Shown: positions 11,501 to 23,016 of the stretch, piece by piece
Numbering within the stretch: position 1 is the stretch's first letter
Layout: every line of letters starts with the position of its first letter
Source of the DNA: Rhizodiscina lignyota
Taxonomy: Eukaryota; Ascomycota; Dothideomycetes; Aulographales; Rhizodiscinaceae
Assembly: GCA_010015805.1 (NCBI GenBank)
Contig: ML978140.1
Location: 62,001-126,000 of the forward strand
Direction of reading: 5' to 3'
DNA length: 64,000 bases
The notes under the pieces: model-generated
What the model saw: the letters and a program-made list of their open reading frames with translations, nothing else
Databases searched by the model: none
What the model was told of the DNA's origin: nothing
Translations under genes and position numbers: made by a program

Positions 11501-11807
11501 ACCGAATACTTTGCAGATTAGAGCTGAGAAACCTGTTAATGAGAAGGTTGAGTTCCAACGAAGGGCGTGACATAGAGCGCTGTACCCGAGCTTGTTGATG
11601 GGCAGCAAAAAAGAACGGAATTGAGGCTCGTTGATGCGTCTAACTGTGATGTGTTTTACCAGAGCGGATGAAACGAAATATCTACCACGGTGCATTACGT
11701 GTGTAACCAAAGATTGACGAAGGACAAGGCACGCTCAGCGATCTTGATCGCTTGGGACCTTCGTTCGCAGAAGTTTGCGCTATCCTATTCTAGAATAGCG
11801 TGATGGG
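11501..11807. other. Short convergent intergenic region
   Basis: It lies between the stop of BIM1-like gene B and the end of the BBE pseudogene. Nothing recognisable. Confidence 0.4.
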
Positions 11808-12780
11808 TTACGCGCTAGACGAATGAGATTCAAAAGTTAACCTTACGCTGGAAAACTTCCAAGTCCTTCTGTCATTGCACGGATACTGCATCTCGGCAGT
11901 GCTATCATCGAACCCAACACGCTTCCAGCACATGAACAGCCCATCAGGATCATACTTCTTCTTGATCTGAAGCAGCTTGGCATAGTTCTCGGCTCTCCAC
12001 GAGTCCTGTTGCGACGTCAGTGTCCAGGGGGATGCTTCGTTCACATACGCTCGACTGCCCGGTGCCAGATCGTGCAGTTTATCCATAAGCGTCAGCCCGA
12101 GGTCTACCGCTTGCCTCTTGTACTCAAATGTCGAGTTCCACTGCCACTCAATCGCGAAAGAGAGATGCCACGCAGCCACAGAGATGTGCGCTAGGCTGGA
12201 GTCACGGCCGTGCCCATACCCGCTGACTCGTTCCTATACAAGTACAGAAGCGGTGCCACCGTGGGAGTGTACGGTGCAAGGCCCTGCGATATTGCCCACT
12301 CTAGGAAACTCATGATCTGACTACGACCATCAGCGGTTTCGAAGAGCGTTGTTGGGATAAAACGCGTCGTAACAAGACGACTGCCGCCCATTGATGCAGC
12401 GAGATTATGCGACGCGTACTTCTGATAGAAGTAATACTAGGAAGGCTGAGTTTCAATGATGACTATGCCGTTGTGTGTGCATTAACAAACTCGATGGCTA
12501 GCTGCATAGACTTCTTGGCTTCGGCGAGAGTAAGTTTAGGATTGACAAAGCCCAGACTGTCCGTCAGCAGATGGCAGCCCCAGGCTTCCTGACCCCATGC
12601 TAGATAATTATTGACCATGATCTGCAGCCAAGGAAGTACGAGTTGGGTTTCTGACATGGGGAAGCTGATACTCGCGACCTGGAGCTCCATTTTCGGTTCG
12701 ACTAAATGTGTGCTTTCAAATACACCCCACACGCTCTCACCCCCACCTCTCAACGCCCAGAAGAGATAGAATTCTAGCAT
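11808..12780 (-). pseudogene. FAD-linked oxidase (BBE type), 5'-truncated and broken
   Basis: Only the second half of a berberine-bridge-type FAD oxidase survives. The first recognisable residues are LFWALRGGGESVWGVFEST, from the end of the FAD-binding domain. A stop lies in frame just upstream, and only about 150 bp separates this from the next gene, so the flavin-binding half of about 200 residues is missing. Downstream come the substrate domain (LLTDSLGF...LTLAEAKKSMQLAIEF, then SHNLAASMGGSRLVTTRF) and the BBE motif (AAWHLSFAIEW...YDPDGLFMCWKRVG). The frame changes near 12480-12440, which could be a 50-nt GTTAAT...AG intron. It breaks again at 12185-12200, where a TAG replaces the expected Trp of PAW and a one-base shift is needed to reach AAWHLSF. 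That second break has no splice explanation. Confidence 0.8.
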
Positions 12781-12932
12781 GACTTCGTGAGCATGTCGGC
12801 ACGCGGCTCGCTACGGGAGAGCATGATCTTGGACGATGCATGAAATCGGAATTAAGCTGCCAGTATGGTTACAGACAAGAGCATTGTGTAAGAATGAGTA
12901 TTGTACCGTAAGAGTTATGGAGGGAGCTGCCT

Positions 12933-13805
12933 TCAAGGAATTCGTTGACTCGGCTCTGAAACACTTTCCTCCGTCCTCCGAAGTATATAGAGCCAATTCC
13001 TGACCTCGGGTCTATGCATTGGGCCATTCCGGCTGTCCGGGTGTGGCTCCTGGAAGGCTTGTACCGGGTATTTCTTCTCAAGTCTCCACAGCACCTTCGG
13101 ATCCGGAAACCCAGCGGGGATGTGATCTTCGACCAGCAAGCCATCTAAACCTGTCTTAGAATCATCGATCAAGAACCGAAAGCGATCACTAGAATATGAA
13201 AGGCAGATCCAGCGGCCGCTCGACGGAGGTGTTAGCGCTGCCATATGCACGGCAAGAACGTTGACTGGATGGACGCTGGCTTGTCTTGGGCTGTCTTGAT
13301 ATGAGTCCGCGCACAAACTGTACGGAAGAGACACAATAACGTCTTCTGCACAGCTGATGCTGTCTGTCGTGCTTTTGTCGATGATGAGATCGTAAGGCGC
13401 TCCATCCCGGTGGCTTTGTTCGAATTCCCGCTCAATAAGTGAGAGATCCAATAAGTCACCAGCACTCCAACGCATGCAGTCTTCTTCAGTCCACGATGGA
13501 TTGGTTTGTTTCAAGTCTTTCAAGTCGGCCTGGCGACCAAGATCGATGGCCTGGTGGGCGAAGTCGAGATTATGGATCTGGCGTGGCTTCCGGACGTATT
13601 TCCTCAACTGCCCAGAGAGAGCTGAAGTCCCACAGCCAATGTGAAAGATGATCGGATCGGTTATGTTTTTCAAAGCATCTCGTATAGACTCGTCTAGCAC
13701 ATGGCCATCGGCCAACCAGTCAAATGTACCAGAGTCATTGTGGAATCGATGTTCCCAGTATTCTTGGGAGCCGTAGGATGGCGCATGGGACGGCATTCTC
13801 GGCAA
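12933..13805 (-). CDS. Class I SAM-dependent methyltransferase (EEF1AKMT4-like)
   Basis: A single-exon gene of 290 residues. It starts MPRMPSHAPSYGSQEYWEHRF; SxxYWExRF is the usual N-terminal signature of the METTL13/EEF1AKMT4-type small methyltransferases. The SAM motif I variant is IIFHIGCGTSALSGQL (about residues 52-67), followed by an acidic ribose-binding region at NLDFAHQAIDL. The motif DLIIDKSTTDSISC (about residues 137-150) matches the D-K-G/S-T-hD-hhhC pattern of this family. The last third (GRWICLSYSSDRFRFL and VRNWLYILRR) completes the sheet. The likely role is methylation of a protein lysine, but the substrate is not shown by sequence. A decayed oxidase follows on the same strand. 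Confidence 0.82.
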   Translation of the reverse strand: MPRMPSHAPSYGSQEYWEHRFHNDSGTFDWLADGHVLDESIRDALKNITDPIIFHIGCGTSALSGQLRKYVRKPRQIHNLDFAHQAIDLGRQADLKDLKQTNPSWTEEDCMRWSAGDLLDLSLIEREFEQSHRDGAPYDLIIDKSTTDSISCAEDVIVSLPYSLCADSYQDSPRQASVHPVNVLAVHMAALTPPSSGRWICLSYSSDRFRFLIDDSKTGLDGLLVEDHIPAGFPDPKVLWRLEKKYPVQAFQEPHPDSRNGPMHRPEVRNWLYILRRTEESVSEPSQRIP

Positions 13806-14017
13806 CTCATTAGCTTCTTAACTACTGAGAAGAGCGCTTGTCAGTTTAGTGGGAGACTGGGCAAGTTTCTCTGAAGATGTGGGTTTGTATTTAAATTTTG
13901 AGAAAGGACGAGGATCTCCGCAATTTTTCAACGCCACCTTACCCAGTTCGGCTAGCTCAAGCTCCAGGTGCAGTGATTCAAAAGCAAGAAAGGATCGAAG
14001 CAGATAAAGAGGATCTA

Positions 14018-14898
14018 TCAAGAAAACATCGAATGGTGAGTATCCAATTTCGTTGTGTTCTCCTCCATCACCTGCTGCGCCTGTTGTACCGTGTCATATC
14101 GCTGGAGATGTGGCCGCTCCTGGTCGTGATCGTCCGGATGCTCGCCTGGATCAACGAAGAGGTCTCCGATGCGCCCCTTGCCAGTTGCCCTCTGATAGAC
14201 AGCAAAGGCCGTTCCAAACTCTCTGTGCGCGCCGACTTTAATCGCATCCAGCAAGAACACTGCGAAATTTTGGCAGTTATTGGAGATGAGATTGTACGCT
14301 GGCTGCTTTTGTCTCATATTGTGGATTACCATCTCGCCTGTAGCCAGAATGAGTGTGTGTCAGAATATCGGAGGGGATGAGCTGAGCTCCTGAGAACTGA
14401 CTAGCTTGTCTGAGCGCCTCGTCGTTGAATCTCGTTCTTCCAACTTCGAAAGTGTGCCATTCCTCCGGCTTGATCATTTCATTGATATAAATCACATCTA
14501 GGTGTTCATCCTACTGAAAACGTCAATTCAAAGGTGAAAGGTAAGAGCAATATGGTTCGCCATACCATCCAAAGCTCATGACAAAATTCGTCTACAAGCA
14601 CCGCCCAGTGCTGAGTCGGATCCGGGTATTTCTTGACGCTCTTGGTGATCACCCTACCAAGTCCTGTCTTCTCGGCGAACCATTTGCCTCCAAGTCCTGC
14701 AACGGGATGCCAGCCGATCCTGACAGCACGCGGTTGTCCCAAAATGATCGCGTCGCCCGGCGGTATGACATTGGGTTTGTGGCCAAGCCCAAGTGAATGT
14801 TGGAGCATGAGCTTCCCCTTCACTAGTTCGTCTTTTCCCCATCCCTTACCTTCTGTAAGTGCTTCTTTTCTAGACATGACGTAAGGAAATGCTACCAT
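14018..14898 (-). CDS. Papain-like fold His/Cys protein (LRAT or PPPDE-like), uncharacterised
   Basis: Three exons (14898-14566, 14510-14402, 14337-14018) encode 253 residues. An extended basic N-terminal part (about 65 residues) leads to IGWHPVAGLGGKW and then PTQHWAVLVDEFCHELWM, in which the His of HWAVLV would be the first catalytic residue. After two introns the frame gives EMVIHNMRQKQPAYNLISNNCQNFAVFLLDAI, where the NNCQNF cysteine is the second. A His in a strand followed by an NCxxF helix is the layout of NlpC/P60-related circular permutants such as LRAT and PPPDE peptidases. This is a fold-level guess; I cannot say whether it is a protease, acyltransferase or inactive. The C-terminus is polar and Gln/Glu-rich. 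Both introns restore frame cleanly. Confidence 0.65.
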
Positions 14899-15556
14899 CT
14901 TGCTTTTGTTGGAGCGTTTTCCTCACAAGAAGAAGCCTACTTTATCGCGTTTACGCGTAGACTGCACCCCTTCTTCTCTGAACGGCTCAGATGCTGATCC
15001 TTCAAATACTTCGCTACGAGCAGATTGCGCGCCGGCGTCTGGTACAGCGGCATACTCGGCCATCCTTGACTTGTTGTCTGACTCCTGTTAGTTGCCTTTG
15101 TCGTGAGTAACGAAATTGAAGAGAGATCGTGTGAAGAAAGTAGTAAAGAGTAAGATGATGAAGAGATCAATGGGATCTTGTCATCATATGAGCATCATAC
15201 TGATTGGAAAGGAATGTTGGAGAACTCCAGTGCCGCTTATAAGTATTTCAGGAAGCGCTAGCAAGCCAAGCCAGGTCCGAATGAGTGCCCCCACGCTCCG
15301 CCATTGTGCACGAACTGTTTCATCCGCCCTTTTCAACGTGTCAACGCCAACCGCTTACAAGATCACTGTGTCCTTTCCGATTATCCTTCTTTGTGAATGT
15401 TTGGGTGCATGTTCCTTGCTGCCCACTTTCACACTTCATGCGTCCAACATGAAGTCTTCCTACAAAAAGGAGCTTGCATGCAATAGAGTCGCGATTTTCC
15501 ATGATTCTGGTATGCTAATGACAATGTGGAATACATAGGCTAATCTTTACAATTAT
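14899..15556. other. Intergenic, no gene seen
   Basis: It contains the promoter of the papain-like gene and the 3' flank of the Zn2Cys6 gene. Open frames here have no recognisable family character. Confidence 0.45.
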
Positions 15557-16958
15557 TCAAGGCCGAATGAATATCGGAGCGAGCTCAAAATCGTGCATCA
15601 TCTCCTTCCACGCCTCTCCCTCAGCACCCGGTCGGTCACTGAGACGGAGCCGTTTAAGCCATTCGTGTATAGCATGATAGTCCCTCTCCACGCGCCTGTC
15701 ACACCACCACATACCTTCGAAGCGAGACATCAGGCCGAGCCAGTATCCAAATATCCATAACGCCTTTTCGTCTCTGTCGAACAAAAAGGCGCGAAACTCC
15801 GAATGCATCTTCCCCAAAAACCAAAAGTGCTTGAATATATTGCGGCGAGCGGGCTCGAGGTTCCGTAGCCGTGCCAAGAGAGTGACCAGCAAAGGGAAAA
15901 CATCTTTTGGACCAGCGCGAGCAATGACTGCGATGTAGTTCTCCGCAATGCTGGTCCGGTTGGCTGGCTCACATTCGTAGCCACAGCCACCACTGTCCAG
16001 CTCGAAGAATTTGATCCATCTCTGAGGTACACTATCTAGACTTTGGAATGCTCTGGCGGTTGTCCAGCTATCCTCGTCGGCGCTGAGGAAAATGGAAGCA
16101 AGGAAGGTAAAGGTATTATCGAGGTATGGCGCCATAGACTTGAGGAGGGGCCTCAAACCAGCTTGCAAAGTGAGCCAGCCCATCCGATCCTCGCGTGGGC
16201 TGAAGACCCATGAGGTGCTCGGATTAAGATTGCCAGCTTCTGGCAGTGCGAAGGCGAGCATGTTCAGGAGAACCGCGCTGAGCAACAGGCTATCTGCTCC
16301 GGACTGGCCCAGCTTCTCTTGAGGGGTGTCCAAGGCCATCTGGTAATTTCGCAATGCAAGGTATTGCTGGAAATGCTCTGCAATCCGATGCTCCAGGACG
16401 GTAGGTGCCATATGTCGAAGGTGGCATGCCGTGATGGCGAGAATGGTGTTCTGAACCAGCGAGTCGGACTTGGAGAGGGAGATGATCTTGTGACCGTAAG
16501 GCATGGGGAATATTTCGTTCCAATTCCTCATGAAATGCTGCATGAGATAGATACTGGATGTGCCATTCTTTGCACTCGGCGAAGAGAACGGGACTATCGT
16601 GACGGCACTCAGGACTGAGAAGCCAGCAGTCCCCTTCATTTTGGATGTCGGCCTCCGCGGACTCTCTTCCTCTCCATCGCCGTTTGGCTGGTCATATGTG
16701 CATGCCCTCTTGTTTCTCCGACATCTGGCGCAGGCTGGTCTCGACTCATCGCACTTTCACGCGTCAGTTTCGCCATCCTTCAGAGCAAGTGTTTATCGCA
16801 AGACTTTGACAAACCTTGACTCTCTTCGCCTTACATGCCAGGCAACCAGATTTCGTCTTTGAGTGTATCTTCCGCTTCTTATAATTCCGGACTCTTGGAT
16901 CGATATCAATATTGTTCATAGAGAGAACTTGGAACCCGCCGCTTCCGTCCATCGCCAA
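15557..16958 (-). CDS. Zn2Cys6 transcription factor with fungal-specific regulatory domain
   Basis: Two exons (16958-16815 and 16753-15557) encode 446 residues. The intron falls inside the DNA-binding domain: exon 1 ends SGCLACKAKRVK and exon 2 starts CDESRPACARCRRNKRACTY. Together they give the six cysteines of a GAL4-type binuclear zinc cluster at about residues 38-66. The rest is helical, with a region around IISLSKSDSLVQNTILAITACHLRHM and later WIFGYWLGLMSRFEGMWWC that fits the fungal-specific activator domain of the C6-TF / DUF3468 kind. It would act in the nucleus. It is divergent from a short-chain dehydrogenase across 600 bp, so that gene is a candidate target, by position only. Confidence 0.87.
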
Positions 16959-17558
16959 GCTCGGAGCATCGCTTCATATGTTAACCACTTGAAATCCAAA
17001 TTCTCTAGATTAAAAGAAGTAAACGAAGTCGGACGAATTTTACATTCTTCGAGGCGGACCAGGGCGGCTTTATTATTCAGAACGAGAACCACGCTACGAG
17101 TCCTTAGAGCTCGAACTGTCGATCTTGGTGGCTCGCGCTTGCGCCAATCATGGGTGCGCTCGTTTACTGTTTTGGGACTAGCTCTGTCATCCCTGGCCGG
17201 TTGACGCTATCCTCCGTCGACTCCTGCACACGAACTCTCGGTGCTATGAGGGCCAAAAGATACGACGTGGCTGTACTACCATGCTGCTTAGGTACATGGT
17301 CTCTTCAGCTAATACTAACATTAATGGCTCGAGGATGTGGAACCAAGTTTTCGGGGACGCTCCGCATGCGTGAAAGAGCAAAACTCGTCCGTGCCACTCA
17401 CTTCCGTCGAGCTCACCTGTTGTGCCACCCTCAAGGCTCTTTAAAAGAGCCGGATACATCGGTATATATATACTCTCGTTCAGTCTTGCACTTGTCCTTC
17501 ATACAGCCAACCAAATATTTCACCTTTTCCACTTCACCGAGCAGCTACTCCTTCCAAC
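16959..17558. promoter_or_regulatory. Divergent promoter region, Zn2Cys6 gene / SDR
   Basis: 600 bp separate the two divergent start codons. No gene lies inside. It contains the TATA-like element listed separately near the SDR start. Confidence 0.5.
17461..17474 (+). promoter_or_regulatory. TATA-box-like element of the SDR
   Basis: The run GGTATATATATACT lies about 85-100 bp before the SDR ATG and is followed by a C/T-rich leader (CACCTTTTCCACTTCACC), a common fungal core-promoter layout. No other gene could use it in this orientation. Confidence 0.5.
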
Positions 17559-18633
17559 ATGTCTTTCTTCTTAGCTTTCATTCATCGTCAATTCATTTAT
17601 ACACCACCAGCTCCAACGGCATCGTTCAAGGGCAAAACTGCTATTGTTACAGGCGCCAGCTCGGGCCTGGGCAAGGAGGCGTGTCGCTGGATGGTCCGCC
17701 TCGGGGCATCCCATGTCATTCTTGCTTGTCGGAATATCGAGAAGGGAAAAGCAGCGGCTCAGGACATTGAAGCAACGACATCATGTCCCTCAGGCACTCT
17801 CGATGTCTGGCATCTCGACTTGAGCTCGTACAAATCCGTACAGGCCTTCGGCGACAAAGTGAAGGCGGAACTGCCGCGGCTTGATGTGCTCATCGCAAAT
17901 GCCGGCATTGGGACGCGGAAGTGGGGAGTGACTGAAGATAACGAAGAGACCATCACCACGAACGTCGTCTCGCTCTTCTTACTCGCCTTTCTGGTATATC
18001 CTAAACTCCGCGAGACAGCTGCCCAATACCACATCCAGACCCATTTCACTATTACCGCGTCGGAGCTCTACGAAGTCGCCAAGTTCAAAGAACGCAAAGC
18101 ACCAGCGGGACAACTGTTTGCGACCCTGAGCGACAAAAGCAAGTCAAGTATGAGCGACCGATACAATGTATCCAAGTTGCTGGAAGTCTTCATGGTCAAA
18201 CAAATGGCTTCCATGTCTCCACTTGGCTCCAAAAATGTCATCATTAATTGCGTAGCTCCTGGGTAAGTCTTCTTCTGTTATAGTATACATCAGCGAAGAG
18301 TACCTGAATAAAATCATGAAAGAGGGTCAAGTGCTAAACTTCGTCTTTCCCTCTAGGCTCTGCGACACCGAACTTGCACGCGACTACAGTGGCGCTGCTG
18401 TTGACCTTGCTAAGAAGATCCTGTGCCGTCCGTCCGAAGTCGGCGCGCGCACACTCGTATACGGCGCCAGCGCTGGGCCTGAATCTCACGGGCAATATGT
18501 GCCGGACTGCAAGATCAAACCGACAGGAGGGCTCACGAAAGGTGAAGCAGGAGAGAAATTGCAGAAGAGGGTTTGGGTGGAACTGAGGGACAAGCTGGAA
18601 GGTATTCTGCCTGGCGTTACGACTATGTCTTGA
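17559..18633 (+). CDS. Short-chain dehydrogenase/reductase (classical SDR)
   Basis: Two exons (17559-18262, 18357-18633) encode 326 residues. The Rossmann start is KTAIVTGASSGLGKEACRWM (TGxxxGxG at about residues 33-40), followed by ILACRN, DVWHLDLSS and VLIANAGI (NAG motif). The catalytic tyrosine-lysine pair appears as RYNVSKLLEVF (YxxxK). A serine normally 13-14 residues before the Tyr is expected near TITASEL, which lies further upstream than usual, with an insert of about 30 residues before YNVSK. The arrangement resembles fungal WW-domain oxidoreductase or retinol dehydrogenase-like SDRs. The N-terminal MSFFLAFIHRQFIYTPP may associate with a membrane. The substrate is unknown; NADP(H) use is likely from ACRN but inferred. 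Confidence 0.88.
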
Positions 18634-19455
18634 TATTGTTGCATGGTTTAGATTGGTGGAGCGAGATAACCCGCTGCATTATGGAGAATGGATATCAATA
18701 TGCCTAGGTCACAGGTAGTCCCATCTCAAATGCATAATTTTCGGATGCGCAAGATGGACCGCGCAATCAATGTGACAACAATATCGGTGAGAAGCCCCGA
18801 TCGGCAAGAACATCGCGCACTGTACAACATTACCCGCTAAGAGACTCTTTACAACGATCGCTTTCGACGTGTCATATTTTTAAAAGTGCGATATCTTGTC
18901 TAGTCTCCATTCCAGAGACAAATTTTTTCTAATAGCCTAAAGTTATATGCATCGTTTTCAAACTTGTTGACGCCGTCTGTTGAGCACGCACGTGACTCCG
19001 AACCTCCTCGCAAATCAAGTTTCTCGATGTTCAGCTTTATCTGTCTTCACCGCTATCATTCTTCACCATCATCGCAACCGACTCGACGGTACGCAAGCCG
19101 ACACGGCAAGTAAACTTTATGGCTTGGGCCTCTGATGTTCCAGATCGCGGCCACGCTCGCCATCTCACGCAGTTCTTTCATGTGCCATGCCGAAAGAGTC
19201 GCAGCGCAGACGGGGGAGTTGCGCGATTTTCTGGGATTGCAGGATTTACCCATCAACAAATAACATGAATTTGCCTATCGTCATATTCGCTGCCCCTACA
19301 TGTACGAAGGCTTTGCCCCCACATTCTGTCTCTGAATGGCAGCTCAGGAAGTCTGAGTTCTGCATTCACCGTGTGCTCTCGAGCCAAGTCACCCCTGGAT
19401 TTCCAATTTGAGCCTCATTTGAGCCTCAAGATACGAAATCGCGGCGGCATCTCCC
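18634..19455. other. Intergenic, upstream of the P-type ATPase
   Basis: No gene was recognised. It holds the promoter of the cation ATPase. Confidence 0.5.
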
Positions 19456-22400
19456 ATGAGCAGCGAAAAAACACCGCAGAGGGAGGATGCTGTGGAGGTT
19501 GCGCCCAATGTCTCCCAGGGCGGAGAGCCTAGGATCCAGTTCACGGAGACTGTAAAACCAGATCGTGGCCGGCTGACTTATACTGAGAAAGATGTCTCCA
19601 CTGATATCAGTGCCATCACACGACGCTCACGTTCCAGGAGTGTCCCTTCCATCCCTCCTGTCCTTTCTGAGAAGGAGAAGGATCGTCGCAAGCGAGAAAA
19701 GGAGCAGGAGAAGAATAATGTCGACATCACCGAGCATCGCATGTCCCACCAAGATGTTGCAGAGAGATACACAACAAGGATCAACATGGACAAGCCCGGA
19801 GAATCAGCAGGCTTGACGAGTCAGCAAGCAGAACAATTACTCCAGCAGCATGGTCGGAATATTCTGACGCCACCCAAGAAGAGACACCCTATCCTCAAGT
19901 TCCTAGATTACTTGCGTTCTCTTTTCAACCTGCTCTTGATCCTGGCCGGTATTCTGGAATACATCTTGCTTGGCATCAACTTCAAGGACAATTTTCAAAA
20001 CTTAAGTTGTCCACCAGTAACAATTTACGCAACCACTGACCTCTTTCTATAGACCTATCTCGGGGCCATCCTTATTGCGGTTGCATTCATCAATGCGTCA
20101 ATTGAATTTTATCAGGCGCAGAAATCTCAAGCCCTTCTAGAGTCATTCTTGAACATGATTCCTGCCAAATGCATGTGCCTTCGCGATGGCAGACTGGCAC
20201 AGCTAGAGGCTTCCGCGCTTGTCCCAGGCGATGTGGTATTCGTTCGAATGGGTGACAAGACTCCGGCCGATATTCTGATCTTCTCTGCCTCGGATTGCAA
20301 AGTGGACAACTCTTCCTTGACTGGCGAATCGGAGCCGCAAGAACGCACAAAGGACAACGACATGGAGAATCCCCTGGAAGCCAGCAACCTCTTGTTCAAT
20401 AGCACCTTGGTAGTATCTGGGGAAGCATATGGCATCGTCGTTCGCACCGGTGACAGCACTGTTCTCGGCCAAATTGCGCATCTCACTGCTGGCGAGGAGA
20501 AAGGTGCGTCTCCCTTGGCTCTCGAAATCGACAACTTTGTCAAGATCATCGCAACCATCGCAATTTTCACTGCCCTCGTCTTCTTTGGCATTGCTTTCCC
20601 CGTCAATGGCAACAATGCGTCCCTCGCCATCAATTTTGCGATTGGCATCTTCGTCGCTTGGGTGCCTGAAGGTTTGCCTGCTACCGTGACCATGCTCTTG
20701 ACCATCGCCGCGAAGCGGATGGCCAGCCAGAATGTCTTGGTGAAAGACTTACAAGGCGTGGAAACTCTGGGTGCTATCACATTGCTTGCCACCGATAAGA
20801 CTGGCACCCTGACGCGGAATCAGATGACTGCCACCAATATCTGGACTTGCGGCGAGCTCTATGAGGCTTTCAGCCGTGCCGGCGGCGAAAAAGATGTTGC
20901 TGGAATGGAAAAGCCTGGTGTGGCGGACATGCTCTTCATTGCGGCCCTCTGTTCCCGCGCAAAGTTTGACCGAATTGACGTACCCTTCCGCGAGCGAGAG
21001 ATCCTAGGCGATGCCACGGAGTCGGGTCTCATCCGCTACGCTGCTTCTCATCTGAATAACTTTGATGGTCTTGCAGAACAGTTCCCTAAGGTCTTCGAAT
21101 TGCCTTTCAATTCTGAGACGAAGTGGCATCTCACTGTCCACAAGAAGCCTCACGCCAACGGCCCTTTGACGCTTTATATAAAAGGCGCTCCGGAACGCGT
21201 CTGGCGACTGTGTGACCATATCCTTACTGGACCCGACGATGAGGTTGCGGAACTCACTGAAGGTCATAAAAGATCGTATGACGAAACTTACGAGCACATG
21301 GCTAGTCGCGGACATCGTGTACTCGGCTTTGCAAAGTTATTGCTTCCTGGTGACAAATTCCCCGAGGACTATGTGTTTGATAAGAAGGCCAAGAACTATC
21401 CTCTGAATGGCTTTGTCTTTGTCGGACTTGCATCCCTCCAAGACCCGCCAAAGCATGGAGTCCGCGAGGCAATCGGACGTTGCCGTGCCGCCGGGATCAA
21501 GGTGATGATGGTAACCGGCGATCATCCCTTGACTGCGGAAGCTATCGGTCGCAAGATTAATTTGATGATCAGTGAGACCAGAGCCATGGTCGCCAAGCGC
21601 AAGAGCAGACCCATCGAAGATATTGAGGACGACGAATACGATGCCATCGTGCTCCACGGAGAGCAAATTGACACTTTGACCGACGCAGAGTGGGACAACA
21701 TCTTCTGGAAGGACGAAATCATCTTCGCACGCACATCTCCAAAGCACAAGCTGGAGATTGTGCGTCGCGCCCAAAGTATGGGACACATTGTCGGCGTTAC
21801 TGGTGACGGTGTCAATGATTCTCCCGCCCTGAAGAAAGCGGATCTCGGCATTGCAATGAATCTGTCCGGTTCTGACGTCTCCAAAGAAGCGGCTTCCATG
21901 ATTCTGCTGGACGATAACTTCGCGAGCACAGTCAATGGCATCGAAGAGGGTCGTCTCATTTTTGCCAATCTCAAAAAGTCCATCAAGTACACCATCACCC
22001 ACTCCACTCCAGAAGTTATTCCTAATCTGCTCTATGTCATCGTACCCATTCCTCTACCTCTTTCAGCCATCCTGATTCTTGTTATTGATCTTGGCTTTGA
22101 ACTCTTCGCTGCCCTATCATTTGCCTGGGATCCGCCAGAGACAAAGGAGGGCCTCATGAAGTTACCTCCACGTAAGCCAGTCACCGCGGAAAGCAGTGAC
22201 ATTTTCCGCCGTCGGGCCCTGCGCCGAACACGTTCTCATTTCGATGAGGAGTCGGGTGTTATCATCACTCCAGAAAGTCAAACCAAACTGCAGAGACTCC
22301 TTTACCAAGTGCGGGATGTTTTCACAAAAGACTGGTGGAAGGAAAAATTCGAAGGCACCGGCGGCGAAGTATTAGTCGATGGTCCTCTGCTTTCCTGGGC

Positions 22401-23016
22401 CTATCTCGAGATCGGCACCATCGAAGCAATCGGCGCCTTGACGGCCTACTTCGTCGTCTTGTATCGTCGCGGCATAACCCCAGCAGATGCGAAGAACATG
22501 CAGAAAGGTTCCACTGCCCCAACCAACTACTTCACCAAAGATGCCGTGCCATTCAAAGGCATCGATGGACCCACTCAGGTTGACATCCTAGCCGAAGCGC
22601 AAGCCATGTACTACTGGGCCATCATGACGATGCAGATGTTCAATCTCTTCGCCTGCAAGACGCGCTTCACGCTTCCGTTCGGGAAATACATGTTCTCCAA
22701 CTTGGCGACATTCTATTGCATCGCTGCGGGCGTTGCATTAGCTGCTTTCGTCGTATACACTCCGGGCGTGGAGACCGTTTTCAAGACCACTCGCAGTCTC
22801 CTCCCGCTGTATTGGCTCGTGCCTATGGCCTTTGGCTGCGTCATCATCATCTACGCGACCTTCCGGATCCTCATTGGGCGCAGGACGAGGCCGATCAAAT
22901 GGAATCCAGAGATCCAGGGCCTTCAGATGTACCCTACAATTTTCACTACCCGGTCTATGTCATCTGGTAGGAGCCGCGAGAGGCTCCCCGGGTCGTCTAT
23001 GTGTCGATTGCCTTAA
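19456..23016 (+). CDS. P-type cation ATPase, Na,K-ATPase-like (type IIC)
   Basis: About 1174 residues in two exons. The phosphorylation site is DKTGTLTRNQM (about residue 410), the dephosphorylation loop TGESEPQ and the hinge TGDGVNDSPALKKADLGIAM. TM1-2 are LRSLFNLLLILAGILEYILL and YLGAILIAVAFINASIEFYQ; TM4 reads FVAWVPEGLPATVTMLL. These, with the N-domain KGAPERVWRLC, fit the fungal Na,K/H,K-type (IIC) group rather than ENA or SERCA pumps. The N-terminus (about 110 residues) is charged and likely disordered. The only splice that keeps frame is 20017-20052, a 36-nt GTAACA...CTATAG intron, unusually short, so a few residues there (LSCPP) are uncertain. It would pump Na+ or K+ at the plasma membrane. 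No beta subunit gene is seen. Confidence 0.9.

Noticed and set aside
21337-22007. Minus-strand frames of 160-220 codons inside the ATPase gene
   Set aside because: Antisense shadows of the conserved P-type ATPase coding sequence.
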